DNA of 64,000 nt from assembly GCF_047345485.1 (NCBI RefSeq), contig NZ_JBLFEN010000002.1, positions 124,001 through 188,000 of the forward strand, written 5' to 3'. The notes under the pieces are model-generated. The model did no database searches, was not told the DNA's origin, and was given only the letters and a program-made list of their open reading frames with translations. The translations under genes and the position numbers were made by a program. Positions 35,932 through 44,805 of this stretch are shown here, in pieces. Source of the stretch: Jejuia sp047345485 (GTDB lineage Bacteria > Bacteroidota > Bacteroidia > Flavobacteriales > Flavobacteriaceae). The first letter of the stretch is position 1; the number at the start of each line of letters is the position of its first letter.

Positions 35932-36659
35932 AAACTTAACTGCTCTTTAAAAATATAGGATTGCCTTCTGGAGATTTCAATTTCTTCTCCAGAATTCATT
36001 TCTATTTTAAACTTTCCATTAAACCATGATACTACTTTTTTTACATGATTGATATTAATAATTTGCTGTCTATTTGCTCTAAAAAACACATCTTTTGGTA
36101 ATTTTTCTTCTATTTGTGCAAGAGATTTATAAATTAAAGGTTTATTATTTTCAAAAAACACGCGAGTATAATTTCCAACTATTTCAAACATAGAAATATC
36201 TTGTATTTTTACTAGCCAACATTTCTCACCATCTTTAATAAAAATTTGTTTATCTAAACCCAAAGTATTTTCATTTTCAACTTTAGATAACTCATTACCT
36301 CTAGTATTTTCAATTACCTTTTTAATACTTTGAGAGAATCGTTTTAGATTTATGGGTTTTAATAAATAATCAAATGCATTGTATTCAAAAGATTTAATAG
36401 CGTATTCATCAAATGCTGTAGTAAATATAACTATTGGTACTTCATCTAACATTTCTAAAAGCTCAAAGCCATCTTTCTCAGGCATATTAATATCTAAAAA
36501 TAATAGATCAGGTTTTGTTTCTATAATTAGTGTATAACCATCATCTACATTAGCTGCTTCGCCTACTAATTCTATTTCTTTATGCACTTTTATAAGTTCT
36601 TTTAACTCATTACGAGCTAAACGCGAATCTTCAACTATAATGGACTTTAATAGTATCAT
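35928..36659 (-). CDS. LytTR-family response regulator
   Basis: 243 residues. Receiver domain at 1-120 with IIVEDSRLARNEL, phosphoacceptor in LLFLDINMPEKDG (Asp56), TTAFDEYAIKSFEYNAFDYLLKPI; LytTR DNA-binding domain from about 145 (KCWLVKIQDISMFEIVGNYTRVFF, ANRQQIININHVKKV, EIEISRRQ). It is the partner of the histidine kinase immediately upstream, with a 4-base stop/start overlap. Regulated targets unknown; the neighbours are an alpha-2-macroglobulin and a serine hydrolase. Confidence 0.95.
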   Translation of the reverse strand: MILLKSIIVEDSRLARNELKELIKVHKEIELVGEAANVDDGYTLIIETKPDLLFLDINMPEKDGFELLEMLDEVPIVIFTTAFDEYAIKSFEYNAFDYLLKPINLKRFSQSIKKVIENTRGNELSKVENENTLGLDKQIFIKDGEKCWLVKIQDISMFEIVGNYTRVFFENNKPLIYKSLAQIEEKLPKDVFFRANRQQIININHVKKVVSWFNGKFKIEMNSGEEIEISRRQSYIFKEQLSF

Positions 36660-37714
36660 TGCAATGGAATTTTTATAGTGGCTACTACCGCGTTATCCTG
36701 TGCTTCTAAATTAAATGTTGAAGTTTCACCATAAAGCAAATTAAGACGTCTTTTAATATTTTGAACACCTAACTGCGTTCCATTTTTATTTTGACTTAGG
36801 TGGCCTGAATTAGAGACTATTATTTGTAATTGATTATCTTTTACATGAGTGCTAAGACAAACCGTACCACCTTCCTTTATATTTGAAATACCATGTTTTA
36901 TGGCATTTTCTACCAACATCTGAATAATCATTGGTGGAATTTTAATATTTAAACACACATCGTCAATCTTCTTTATAAAAGTAAGTCTATCTTCAAATTG
37001 AATTTTAGAGATCGCTACATAGTTTTCAATCATTTCTAATTCATCTTCTAAAGCTATAGAATTAGAATCGCTTTTGGTTAATGAATAGCGAAGAGTTTCA
37101 GATAAACTAGTGAGCATAACTCTTGCCTTATCAACATCCTCTAAAATTAGGCCTCGAATATTATTTAAGCTATTAAACATGAAATGTGGATTGATTTGAC
37201 CTTTAAGCGTATTTAATTGAGACTCTTTTAAATTATTTTCTAATTGTATTTGTTTTAAGTTAACTGTTTTTAATTGATGATAAATTTTTATTGTTAAAAA
37301 CACAAAGAACCATACAAAAAACAAAGTCATAAAATAAAACATATTATATATTTTACCCTTAAATGTAACCGTAGTGTTTGTGCCTTTAATTTGTAAGCCT
37401 GCGATATCTAAAATTGGCCATATTATTAAAGTATATAATAATTGAACTCCAACAAATACTAAGACAAGCTTCCATATATTTTGCTTTAAATTTGAAATAT
37501 GAAGTTTGTAATCAATAAATAATGATATAATATAACTACAAAAAAAAGCAAATACACCGCATAGAACACTTTCGGCCCAGAAATATAATTTTAACGAATA
37601 TTCTAAATCGTCAGACCTTATGAAAATTTTTGGTATTGCTAGCGTAGTTGTAAATAAAATAACCCAACCAACGACGCCAAATACGATGTAATATTTATTT
37701 AATGATAATTTCAT
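36656..37714 (-). CDS. LytS-type (His_kinase) sensor kinase
   Basis: 352 residues. Four membrane helices in the first 140 residues with an extracytoplasmic loop, then a coiled linker (NLKQIQLENNLKESQLNTL), the phosphoacceptor motif QINPHFMFNSLNNIRGLI (His177) and a GHKL ATPase domain (PPMIIQMLVENAIKHGI N-box and LGVQNIKRRL). This is the LytS/YehU class which pairs with LytTR regulators. Translationally coupled to the regulator. The signal is not evident from sequence. Confidence 0.94.
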   Translation of the reverse strand: MKLSLNKYYIVFGVVGWVILFTTTLAIPKIFIRSDDLEYSLKLYFWAESVLCGVFAFFCSYIISLFIDYKLHISNLKQNIWKLVLVFVGVQLLYTLIIWPILDIAGLQIKGTNTTVTFKGKIYNMFYFMTLFFVWFFVFLTIKIYHQLKTVNLKQIQLENNLKESQLNTLKGQINPHFMFNSLNNIRGLILEDVDKARVMLTSLSETLRYSLTKSDSNSIALEDELEMIENYVAISKIQFEDRLTFIKKIDDVCLNIKIPPMIIQMLVENAIKHGISNIKEGGTVCLSTHVKDNQLQIIVSNSGHLSQNKNGTQLGVQNIKRRLNLLYGETSTFNLEAQDNAVVATIKIPLQ

Positions 37715-37816
37715 GTATAACTTTTACAACACAAATATGTATGATGTTTAATAGTTGCTAAATATACGTAAATACTAATCCTAATTTTTTTGCCACCAAC
37801 TATTAATAATGATTTC

Positions 37817-39046
37817 TTATTTTTTTAGAGCATCCCAAATATTCCACATAGTTTCAATAGAGTTTTCTTTTTTAGAATCTGTATTTGTAATAAAGATTCT
37901 TCCTTTTGCCTCTTCTGTATTAAAAAACATCATTGTATTTGTTCCTGGATCTCCACCGGTATGTCCAATAACGTTATAAGCTAATTCTTTATCTATAAAT
38001 AGTCCTACATTAAAGTTTTCTTTACCTCCTAAACTATTATTGTCTAGTTGAGATTTAAAAAACTCATTGTAACTATTAGCATTTAAAATACTCCCATTTG
38101 CAGAATAACCTTTGATTAATTCTATTAGAAATTTACTTAAGTCTGTACTTGATGTTATAAGTCCCCCATCAGGATAAGATAGAATTTGGTAATACGGTAA
38201 TTCGTAATCATCGTAATATAATTTTGAATAATTAGCACTATCAGCTTCATCAAAAAACCAAGTGGTTGAAGTCATTCGTAAAGGATTGAATATATGCTTT
38301 TTAGTGAATTCGAAAAATGGTGTATTGGTTGCATACTCAATTACTAAGGCACATAACGCTGCACCTATATTACTATACTCTCTAAGCACTCCAGGTTTTC
38401 TTTTTGCAAATGTAGATACATTATAAAATGCGTCATCTTTTTTTAAAACTTTTCTTAGATACTCAGCTAACGTCATCCAGTTTTTTGACGGATTTTGATA
38501 ATATAGTTCGTACCGTTTTAGACTATCACTAATAGGAATATCATCTTTATTTACATAACATGTTTGCATATAAATATCAGTATCTACTATAGAACTGGTA
38601 TGAGTAGCTAATTGCCTAACAGTTATTAATTCATTTGGATAGTTGGGATTTACGACCTTAAATGGCAAATATGTATTTATAGGATCATCTAAATTAATAA
38701 CGTTTAGCTCCACTGCTTTTAAAAGTGCAGCAGCTATAAATACTTTGGAAATCGATGCAATATTAATTACTGTATTTTCAGTATACTTTTTCTGTTTTGA
38801 TACATCAGCGTATCCAAAACCTTTATTGTATAATATTCCTGTAGTATCAACTATAGATACTGCAAACCCATTAAAAACATTTTTATTATAAAAACGTTCT
38901 ATCTCACTAGTAATGCTATCTAATGATACGTTCGAAGTTGTAGTTATTCTCGTTTTATCTTGTTTTACAAGCTCCTTACAAGAGCTTATTATTAACAATA
39001 TTACCAAAATTGCTGTTTTGTGACTTACATTTTTTATTGCGCTCAT
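37817..39046 (-). CDS. Beta-lactamase-fold serine hydrolase lipoprotein
   Basis: 409 residues. Lipoprotein signal (KTAILVILLIISSCKE, Cys23). Class C beta-lactamase/PBP4-like fold: Ser-x-x-Lys at Ser98-Lys101 (INIASISKVFIAA), Tyr-Ser-Asn in LREYSNIGAAL, and an HTG triad (VIGHTGGDPGT). These enzymes include esterases and D,D-peptidases; true beta-lactamase action is unlikely to be its role. About 100 bases upstream of the kinase gene in the same direction, so it may share transcription with the two-component pair. Confidence 0.9.
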   Translation of the reverse strand: MSAIKNVSHKTAILVILLIISSCKELVKQDKTRITTTSNVSLDSITSEIERFYNKNVFNGFAVSIVDTTGILYNKGFGYADVSKQKKYTENTVINIASISKVFIAAALLKAVELNVINLDDPINTYLPFKVVNPNYPNELITVRQLATHTSSIVDTDIYMQTCYVNKDDIPISDSLKRYELYYQNPSKNWMTLAEYLRKVLKKDDAFYNVSTFAKRKPGVLREYSNIGAALCALVIEYATNTPFFEFTKKHIFNPLRMTSTTWFFDEADSANYSKLYYDDYELPYYQILSYPDGGLITSSTDLSKFLIELIKGYSANGSILNANSYNEFFKSQLDNNSLGGKENFNVGLFIDKELAYNVIGHTGGDPGTNTMMFFNTEEAKGRIFITNTDSKKENSIETMWNIWDALKK

Positions 39047-39705
39047 AATAGTTTAATTTATTAGATGTATTAGTATATCTACTATGTTAACAAGAATATT
39101 AATTAAAACTTTGACTAAATTTACCATAACTATATTCGTTTTTTGATTGATGATTGATGCCGTAAATGTATTTTATATACACACTACATAAAGCTAGAAT
39201 ATGATGAATGGTAAAATCTTTTACTTAAACGGTATAAAGGGTAATTGATTCATTAATCTAAATAATACCTTAACTACAAAATAACAATTAGAACTTAAAT
39301 TTAAATCTCTATATTTTCAAAGTACAGCAGTGATAAATAAGATTATGAACTCAAAAGTTTTTATGTTGTATACATCCATTTGAATTATCTAGTGAGGCTA
39401 GCGCATACTTTGGCGTATTAATTAACTCTAAAACACTTATGTTAGTTGGTATGATAGAATTGTTACTAGTTCAATTATATTTCTAAATAAGTTTAGAACC
39501 CTTTTAGCAATCGTCTTAATTAGTGTTTCTGTAAATGCAATATCGTTTCATCTTAATTTATATTCTTCAAATATTTCTATGCGAAATAGTTACAAGAGTA
39601 AAAATTCAATATTACTCAGATAGTCAATATAAAGAGGTTTATATAGTCTCATTTTTTATTTCTTATCTTTACACATGTATTAATGTATTTTAACCCCTAA
39701 AAGAC
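39047..39705. other. Divergent intergenic region, no gene seen
   Basis: 659 AT-rich bases between the serine hydrolase (minus) and the lipoprotein-M64 pair (plus). A TATCTTTA box at about 39664-39671 resembles a -7 element for the plus-strand genes. No repeat family of this window, RNA gene or decayed gene could be recognised. Confidence 0.45.
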
Positions 39706-40224
39706 ATGAATTACAAACACCCTAAAATCAATATTTTTTATAACCTACTAGTAATGGCCTTAATTTTCTTGATATCATATTCTTGTGGCTCAAATAAAGC
39801 TGTATCAACCTCTAAAGACACTTCTAAAGTTGAGCAGACACCTAAAATTGTGTTTTTAAACTACGCTATCAAAAAAAACAATACAGGCTCTAATACCATC
39901 CAATTTATAAGCTCTAAAAAAGTAAACGGAAAATTAAAAAATCAAAAGAAAATTTTAGTTGATAAAGGTGATCCTGGAGATTTATTATGTTTACAACTAG
40001 ATGCGACTTCAGCTACAATATCTCAACTATTAATTAAAAACCCACTACTAAAAACTGTAGAGTATGTAGATGAAACAAAAAACTTTAAAGTAGTAAATAT
40101 GGCTCTTGACAGTACTGAGTTTTTCGTTAGATTACAATTGTATCCTGAAACCAAATTTATTGCTATAAACAATAGCTTAGGTTCTAAAAAACCGCTAATA
40201 CTAACTAAAGTAAGTGAATTATGA
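39706..40224 (+). CDS. Lipoprotein of unknown function, coupled to M64 peptidase
   Basis: 172 residues. Lipoprotein signal with hydrophobic LLVMALIFLISYSC (Cys27) followed by GSNK. The mature part is a small, beta-rich domain (KIVFLNYAIKKNNTGSNTIQFISSKKVNGKLK, FFVRLQLYPETKFIAINN) with no motif I know. Its stop overlaps the ATG of the M64 gene (ATGA, 4 bases), so the two are produced together; a chaperone, inhibitor or surface partner of the protease is an inference from that. Confidence 0.7.
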   Translation: MNYKHPKINIFYNLLVMALIFLISYSCGSNKAVSTSKDTSKVEQTPKIVFLNYAIKKNNTGSNTIQFISSKKVNGKLKNQKKILVDKGDPGDLLCLQLDATSATISQLLIKNPLLKTVEYVDETKNFKVVNMALDSTEFFVRLQLYPETKFIAINNSLGSKKPLILTKVSEL

Positions 40225-41639
40225 AACAGTACTTTAGATGTTTAATATGGCTCATTTTTAGTCAAATTAGTACTGCACAAGTTTTTGATGTTGAAACTAT
40301 AAAACTAGCTGGAGCTGAAGATAAACGTATAAACCTTGTGATACTTGGTGATGGGTATCAAGCTAGTGAATTGGATCAATTTGTTACAGATGCTACCAGT
40401 TTTAGCACCGAATTATTTAGTCAATCTCCATTTTTAGAATACAGCGATTATTTTAATGTATATGCCATAAAAGTACCTTCAAACGAAAGTGGAGCAGACC
40501 ATCCCGCAACAGGCACAGATGTTACTGAACCTCTTACACCTATTAAAAATGTAGATACTTATTTTAATACTACTTTTGATGGTTTTGGTTTTCATAGACT
40601 ATTATTTTATGGTATAGATTGGCCAGATTCAAACGCAGCTCGGGTAAAGATTATTTCTGTTTTATCTGATAATTTTCCAGCTTACGACCAAGCTTTAATT
40701 TTAGTAAATTCAACGGTTTATGGAGGCAGTGGTGGTCAATTCCCATTATCATCTATGGCAACAAGTGCCAATGAAATTGCTATACACGAATTAGGACACT
40801 CTCTTTTTAATTTATTAGATGAATACTACCCGGGAGACGGACGATTACGAGAAGATATTAATGCTACTAAAACATCTGACCCAAATACAATTAAATGGAA
40901 AAACTGGCTTAGTGATGATGGCATAAACATCTACCCTTACGGTACTTCAGGTGAAGCAGCTACATGGAATAGACCTCATCAAAATTGTAAAATGCGCTAT
41001 TTGGGTCGCCCTTTTTGTGCTGTTTGTAAAGAAGGTATGATAGAAAAAATTCACGATTTAGTATCGCCAATAGACAACTATACGCCAAACAATGATGCAC
41101 CTGTAGAAAACCCAACGTATCCGTTAGATTTTCAATTATCGTTACTAAAACCCAATCCCAATACCTTAAAAAGTACTTGGACTTTAAACGGGACTATTAT
41201 TAATACTGATGTTGACGTAGTTTCTCTTAGTGAGACAGATTTAATTGATGGTACAAATACGCTAACAAGTATTATTACAGACGATAGTCCAATGCTTAGA
41301 GTTGTTAACCATGATACTATTCATGTAAATACGGTGACTTGGACTATTAATTTTGATGCATTAAGTATTAAAGACCTCAACGCGCAATCAAACACCTATA
41401 ACATTTCGTTGTACCCAAACCCTACACAAACTACGCTAAATTTTAAGTTTGAAAGTAATACCACAACCAATTTACAAGTAAGAATTACAAGCGTAGACGG
41501 AAAACAATTAAAGTCACTAAACATTTCTAACTTAGAAGCTACTGAAGTTGATATCAGTACTTTTAGTTCGGGAATTTATATTGCCAATTTCTATACTAGT
41601 AATACTTTTTTAACAAGTAGAAAAATAATTAAAAACTAA
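40221..41639 (+). CDS. M64-family metallopeptidase with T9SS sorting domain
   Basis: 472 residues. Signal peptide (about 1-19, ending STAQ). KRINLVILGDGYQASELDQF is the conserved start of M64 (IgA peptidase) domains, and IAIHELGHSLFNLLDEYY provides the zinc site HELGH (His189-His193) with the DEY extension diagnostic of M64. The region GRPFCAVCKEGMIEKI follows as in the family. The last 80 residues (YNISLYPNPTQTTLNF, SSGIYIANFYT, RKIIKN) form a Por-type A sorting domain, so the enzyme is exported by the type IX system to the surface or medium. Confidence 0.92.
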   Translation: MKQYFRCLIWLIFSQISTAQVFDVETIKLAGAEDKRINLVILGDGYQASELDQFVTDATSFSTELFSQSPFLEYSDYFNVYAIKVPSNESGADHPATGTDVTEPLTPIKNVDTYFNTTFDGFGFHRLLFYGIDWPDSNAARVKIISVLSDNFPAYDQALILVNSTVYGGSGGQFPLSSMATSANEIAIHELGHSLFNLLDEYYPGDGRLREDINATKTSDPNTIKWKNWLSDDGINIYPYGTSGEAATWNRPHQNCKMRYLGRPFCAVCKEGMIEKIHDLVSPIDNYTPNNDAPVENPTYPLDFQLSLLKPNPNTLKSTWTLNGTIINTDVDVVSLSETDLIDGTNTLTSIITDDSPMLRVVNHDTIHVNTVTWTINFDALSIKDLNAQSNTYNISLYPNPTQTTLNFKFESNTTTNLQVRITSVDGKQLKSLNISNLEATEVDISTFSSGIYIANFYTSNTFLTSRKIIKN

Positions 41640-41644
41640 ACCCA

Positions 41645-42370
41645 TTATTTTGAAGGCGGTGTTGTTGGGCGTACCTCAATTTTACTAGGTAATGTTCTTG
41701 GATGCATTTCTAAAAGATCCACCACCAGTTTACCAATATCTTCAATCTGTATTTTCCAAGCGTCTTTTTCAGCAGGTTCATTACCATTAAAATACGTTGA
41801 AACAGATCCGGGCATTATAGTACTTACTTTTACACCATGCTGTCTTAAATCTAGCATCACCGCTTGGGTAAATCCCGTAACACCAAATTTACTAGCGTTA
41901 TACGCTGCACCACCAGCAAAAAAATTAGTACCAGCCAAACTAGAAATCGATATAAAATACCCTTTAGATTTTTTAAGTGCTGCTACACCTGCCTTTATAG
42001 AGTAAAATACACCAGTTAAATTAGTATCAATCACAGCATTCCAGTCCTCTATTGCTAAGTTTTCGATAGACCCAAACTTACCTAAACCTGCGTTAGCAAT
42101 AATTATATCTAATTGCCCATAAGTGTCTATTACCGTTTTTACAGCTTTTTCTTGGCTTTCAAAATCTCTAACATCTGCAACTATACCAATAGCTTTGGCT
42201 TGTGTATTGGTATTAGAATTTAAGTTATCTGCTGCTGCAGTGGCAGCCGCCTTACTCCTACTCGTTACCGCTACATGTACACCTTTTTCTAGTAAAGATT
42301 GTGCGACACCGTAACCAATACCTTTGGAGCCTCCCGTAATTAATGCGACTTTATTTTCTATTGCTTCCAT
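41645..42370 (-). CDS. Short-chain dehydrogenase/reductase
   Basis: 241 residues. Classical SDR: NAD(P) motif ALITGGSKGIGYGVA, NAG motif IIIANAGLG, catalytic Ser in FISISSLAG, Tyr-x3-Lys in AAYNASKFGVT, and PG after (IMPGSV). TSRSKAA after strand 2 suggests NADP preference. Similar to 3-oxoacyl-ACP reductase but no fatty acid genes nearby, so the substrate is open. Convergent with the M64 gene, 5 bases apart. Confidence 0.92.
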   Translation of the reverse strand: MEAIENKVALITGGSKGIGYGVAQSLLEKGVHVAVTSRSKAAATAAADNLNSNTNTQAKAIGIVADVRDFESQEKAVKTVIDTYGQLDIIIANAGLGKFGSIENLAIEDWNAVIDTNLTGVFYSIKAGVAALKKSKGYFISISSLAGTNFFAGGAAYNASKFGVTGFTQAVMLDLRQHGVKVSTIMPGSVSTYFNGNEPAEKDAWKIQIEDIGKLVVDLLEMHPRTLPSKIEVRPTTPPSK

Positions 42371-42445
42371 AGTTTTACAATTTTAGTAAAACTACAAAAC
42401 ACAAAAGAGAAACTAGTATTAAAACTGTTAGTTTAATTATAAAAT

Positions 42446-42970
42446 TTATGGGTTAAGTGTTGGATACTTTTTAAACACTTTTTCTACAATAGCAACAAAA
42501 CGTTCCTCTCGTTTTAAAGGCTTAGCATTTGGGTTAAAACCCGCCTCACTCTTAGCTTGCCAAAACAACTGCTTGTTACTAGCATCAACGAAATCAAAAA
42601 TAATTTCTCTAGTCATTTTTGCTTGTCCAATAGGTAAACCTATAGAAATACCGCCACCAACACCTACACCACCTCCGCCAACGCCAACGCCAACAGTTTC
42701 GCGTTGTGCATTGCGAAAATCAGTACTTTTAATATCTATTAAAAAATCTGCATTTTCTGAAATTAAAAAACCGTTAGCTTTTAATTTAGCATCCATCGCA
42801 TCCAATAATCGTTTTGTATCCAATTCGCTCAAGCCTGTTTCCATATCACCAAAATATTGATAGGTTTTATATTTTGAAAAGTCTACTGCCTTATCGTAAT
42901 CGTAGTTAACGTAAATTGGGGCGCATGACATAAATGAAAATAATAATAGTATTACTAGAAATCGCTGCAT
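42446..42970 (-). CDS. DUF4136-domain lipoprotein
   Basis: 174 residues from the ATG at 42970 (MQRFLVILLLFSFMSCAP), which gives a proper lipobox with Cys16; a longer start 10 codons upstream would bury it. The mature part begins VNYDYDKAVDFSKYKTYQYF, the DUF4136 hallmark, has a glycine-rich run (VGVGVGGGGVGVGGGISIG) and ends in FVAIVEKVFKKYP. Function unknown; members are small envelope lipoproteins. 75 bases after the SDR start, same direction. Confidence 0.88.
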   Translation of the reverse strand: MQRFLVILLLFSFMSCAPIYVNYDYDKAVDFSKYKTYQYFGDMETGLSELDTKRLLDAMDAKLKANGFLISENADFLIDIKSTDFRNAQRETVGVGVGGGGVGVGGGISIGLPIGQAKMTREIIFDFVDASNKQLFWQAKSEAGFNPNAKPLKREERFVAIVEKVFKKYPTLNP

Positions 42971-43034
42971 AGTATTTATTTTTTGAATAAATTTAATCAA
43001 AAATTATGCCTTTACGCATAGATTAAATAACACA

Positions 43035-44141
43035 ATGAATAAACTAGCATATTACTACGTTATATTTTTTTGTTTTTATCACAATATAAGTTTAGCGCAA
43101 ACTACTCGATATCAAGAACCTAAAGCACCTTTTAGATACAGTATGGAGACTGTAAGTTTTATAAATAGTGATGCCGATAGCATTAAATTATCAGGCACGC
43201 TCACCCTACCAAAACATGTTAAAAATCCTCCTGTAGCTATATTAATAAGTGGTTCTGGCCCTCAAAATCGTAATGCTTACCTTAAACCGTTTCATCATAA
43301 ACCATTTTTGGTAATATCAGATTATTTAACCAATCATGGTATTGCGGTATTACGATATGATGATAGAGGTGTTGCTAAATCTGAAGGTAATTTTAAAACC
43401 GCAACCTCGTTTGATTTTGCAAGTGATGTAACTGCCGCTATTAACTTCTTAAAACAGAGACAGGATATTAATACCAGCAAAATAGGATTAATTGGCCATA
43501 GTGAAGGCGGATTAATTGCTCCTATAGTTGCAGCAACAAATACTGATGTAGCTTTTATAGTAATGTTAGCAGGAACAGGTGTAGACGGTGGTAAAGTTTT
43601 ACAAACACAATCTCGAAAAATGATGGCATTACGTGGTACTCCAGACATAATGTTGGATGAGAACGAAAAACTAACTACTATTATTTATGATGTTATTAAA
43701 AACCATAAACATACAGACACTATAAAAACTAAAATAAAAAATGGTTTAAATGATTTTAAGGCGCATCACCCAATGTCGGTAGTATCGCCAGCTATTACGC
43801 CTGTTTTAATAGAACAGCAATTTAAAATATTAGAATCTAAATGGCTATTAGCCTTTATAAGAACTGACCCGAAAGATTATTTAGAAAAAACCAAATGCCC
43901 CATTTTAGTATTGAATGGCAGCAAAGATGTGCAAGTATTACCTGAAGTTAATTTACCTGAGATTGAAAAAGCTTTAATGGTTTCTGGAAATACAGACGTT
44001 ACTATCAAAACGTTGGAGGGTTTAAATCATTTGTTCCAAACCTGTACTACTGGTGCAATTAGTGAGTATAAAACTATTGAAGAAACGTTTTCTGAAGATG
44101 TATTAAAGCAAATTGTAGATTGGATGAAATTGCGGTTTTAA
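43035..44141 (+). CDS. Secreted alpha/beta hydrolase
   Basis: 368 residues. Signal peptide about 1-21 (ending SLAQ). The alpha/beta hydrolase core has AILISGSGPQNRN as oxyanion strand, VLRYDDRGVAKSEG, nucleophile GHSEGG (Ser156), the acid in LNGSKDVQV (Asp near 299) and the His in EGLNHLF. The layout (N-terminal beta segment, RYDDRG) is that of the dienelactone hydrolase/CocE-like peptidase relatives annotated as alpha/beta hydrolase or S9-like in Bacteroidetes. Substrate unknown. Divergent from the DUF4136 gene. Confidence 0.9.
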   Translation: MNKLAYYYVIFFCFYHNISLAQTTRYQEPKAPFRYSMETVSFINSDADSIKLSGTLTLPKHVKNPPVAILISGSGPQNRNAYLKPFHHKPFLVISDYLTNHGIAVLRYDDRGVAKSEGNFKTATSFDFASDVTAAINFLKQRQDINTSKIGLIGHSEGGLIAPIVAATNTDVAFIVMLAGTGVDGGKVLQTQSRKMMALRGTPDIMLDENEKLTTIIYDVIKNHKHTDTIKTKIKNGLNDFKAHHPMSVVSPAITPVLIEQQFKILESKWLLAFIRTDPKDYLEKTKCPILVLNGSKDVQVLPEVNLPEIEKALMVSGNTDVTIKTLEGLNHLFQTCTTGAISEYKTIEETFSEDVLKQIVDWMKLRF

Positions 44142-44177
44142 TGAAGGTATAGTTGAGATGACTATGATTTTGCAGAT

Positions 44178-44261
44178 ACTTGACTTTGTAAATATTTTCG
44201 ACTACCTTCGTTTAACTTCGGATATAAGTCATTACAACGGACGTATATCCGATAACACGTT
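44178..44261 (+). repeat. 83-bp hairpin repeat, copy C
   Basis: TTGACTTTGTAAATATTTTC, GACTACCTTCGTTTAACTT, then a perfect inverted pair CGGATATA (44219-44226) / TATATCCG (44244-44251), and TAACACGTTAGC. The inner pairing is the cleanest of the three copies. It starts 37 bases after the hydrolase stop. Confidence 0.82.
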
Positions 44262-44710
44262 AGCATTAATGGTTCAGAAGAAAATTTTTCAACCCATTAA
44301 GAACGCTTAAAATTCAGCTTAGAAAGTATAGATTCTATTCACAAATGGACATTGCACAACGCAACTGTTGCGCAAATGGACTTTTTAGCTTGTTCGTGTT
44401 AATGGATTTGCGTGCTACGTGCCTTCCGATCTGCGCAATCGTCGCGTAATCGAAATGGAATCTGTTCCTAATCGTTATGTAATCTGCGTAAAGAGCCTGT
44501 GCTTACTCAGATGCTTCACCAAAAATGCTAACAATGCCTATAATTAATTGCTAAGGATTTTCCACAGGAAAATCTCCGCAAATTAATTAATTTAGGTGTC
44601 TGGCGAGAAATCCTACAGATTTCAAACCGCAACTAATCATAGCCGAGACCGTTAAACGAACCTCTCAAAAACAACAGAAATTTTATAAAATAGTACTGAA
44701 TTTAGCAAAA
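44262..44710. other. Non-coding module rich in hairpins
   Basis: About 450 bases with no credible gene. GTTAGCAT at 44260 and ATGCTAAC near 44526 face each other as inverted ends. Within lie a short GCGCAA/TTGCGC-type pair near 44360-44375, the strong hairpin at 44541-44588 and GAAATC/GATTTC at 44607-44623; the part from GCTAACAATG to GACCGTTAAAC looks like a further dispersed repeat unit. Confidence 0.5.
44541..44588. repeat. Strong imperfect hairpin
   Basis: GGATTTTCC (44554-44562) and GGAAAATC (44567-44574) around an ACA/CACA loop, extended outward by TAATTAATTGC against GCAAATTAATTA. About 48 bases can fold into one long stem. No T-run follows, so it is a structural repeat rather than a terminator. 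Confidence 0.6.
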
Positions 44711-44805
44711 AAGCCCGCGTTAGGGATTGAACGGCATGTTTGAAATCCCCGACGTAGGAGGGATTGAGTAGTGAAAGCCCGACCCGACCTTAGGAGGGTA
44801 ACGCC
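44711..44805 (+). repeat. Bipartite dispersed element, copy 4
   Basis: GCCCGCG then GCGTTAGGGATTGAACGGCA (GCGTTA at 44717-44722), AATCCC facing GGGATT, GTGAAAGCCCGACC, ACCC...GGGT hairpin and TAACGC (44799-44804). One change apart from copy 2 in most of the shared length. The obgE stop codon begins at 44806, one base beyond the closing arm, so the element abuts the gene end exactly. Confidence 0.85.
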
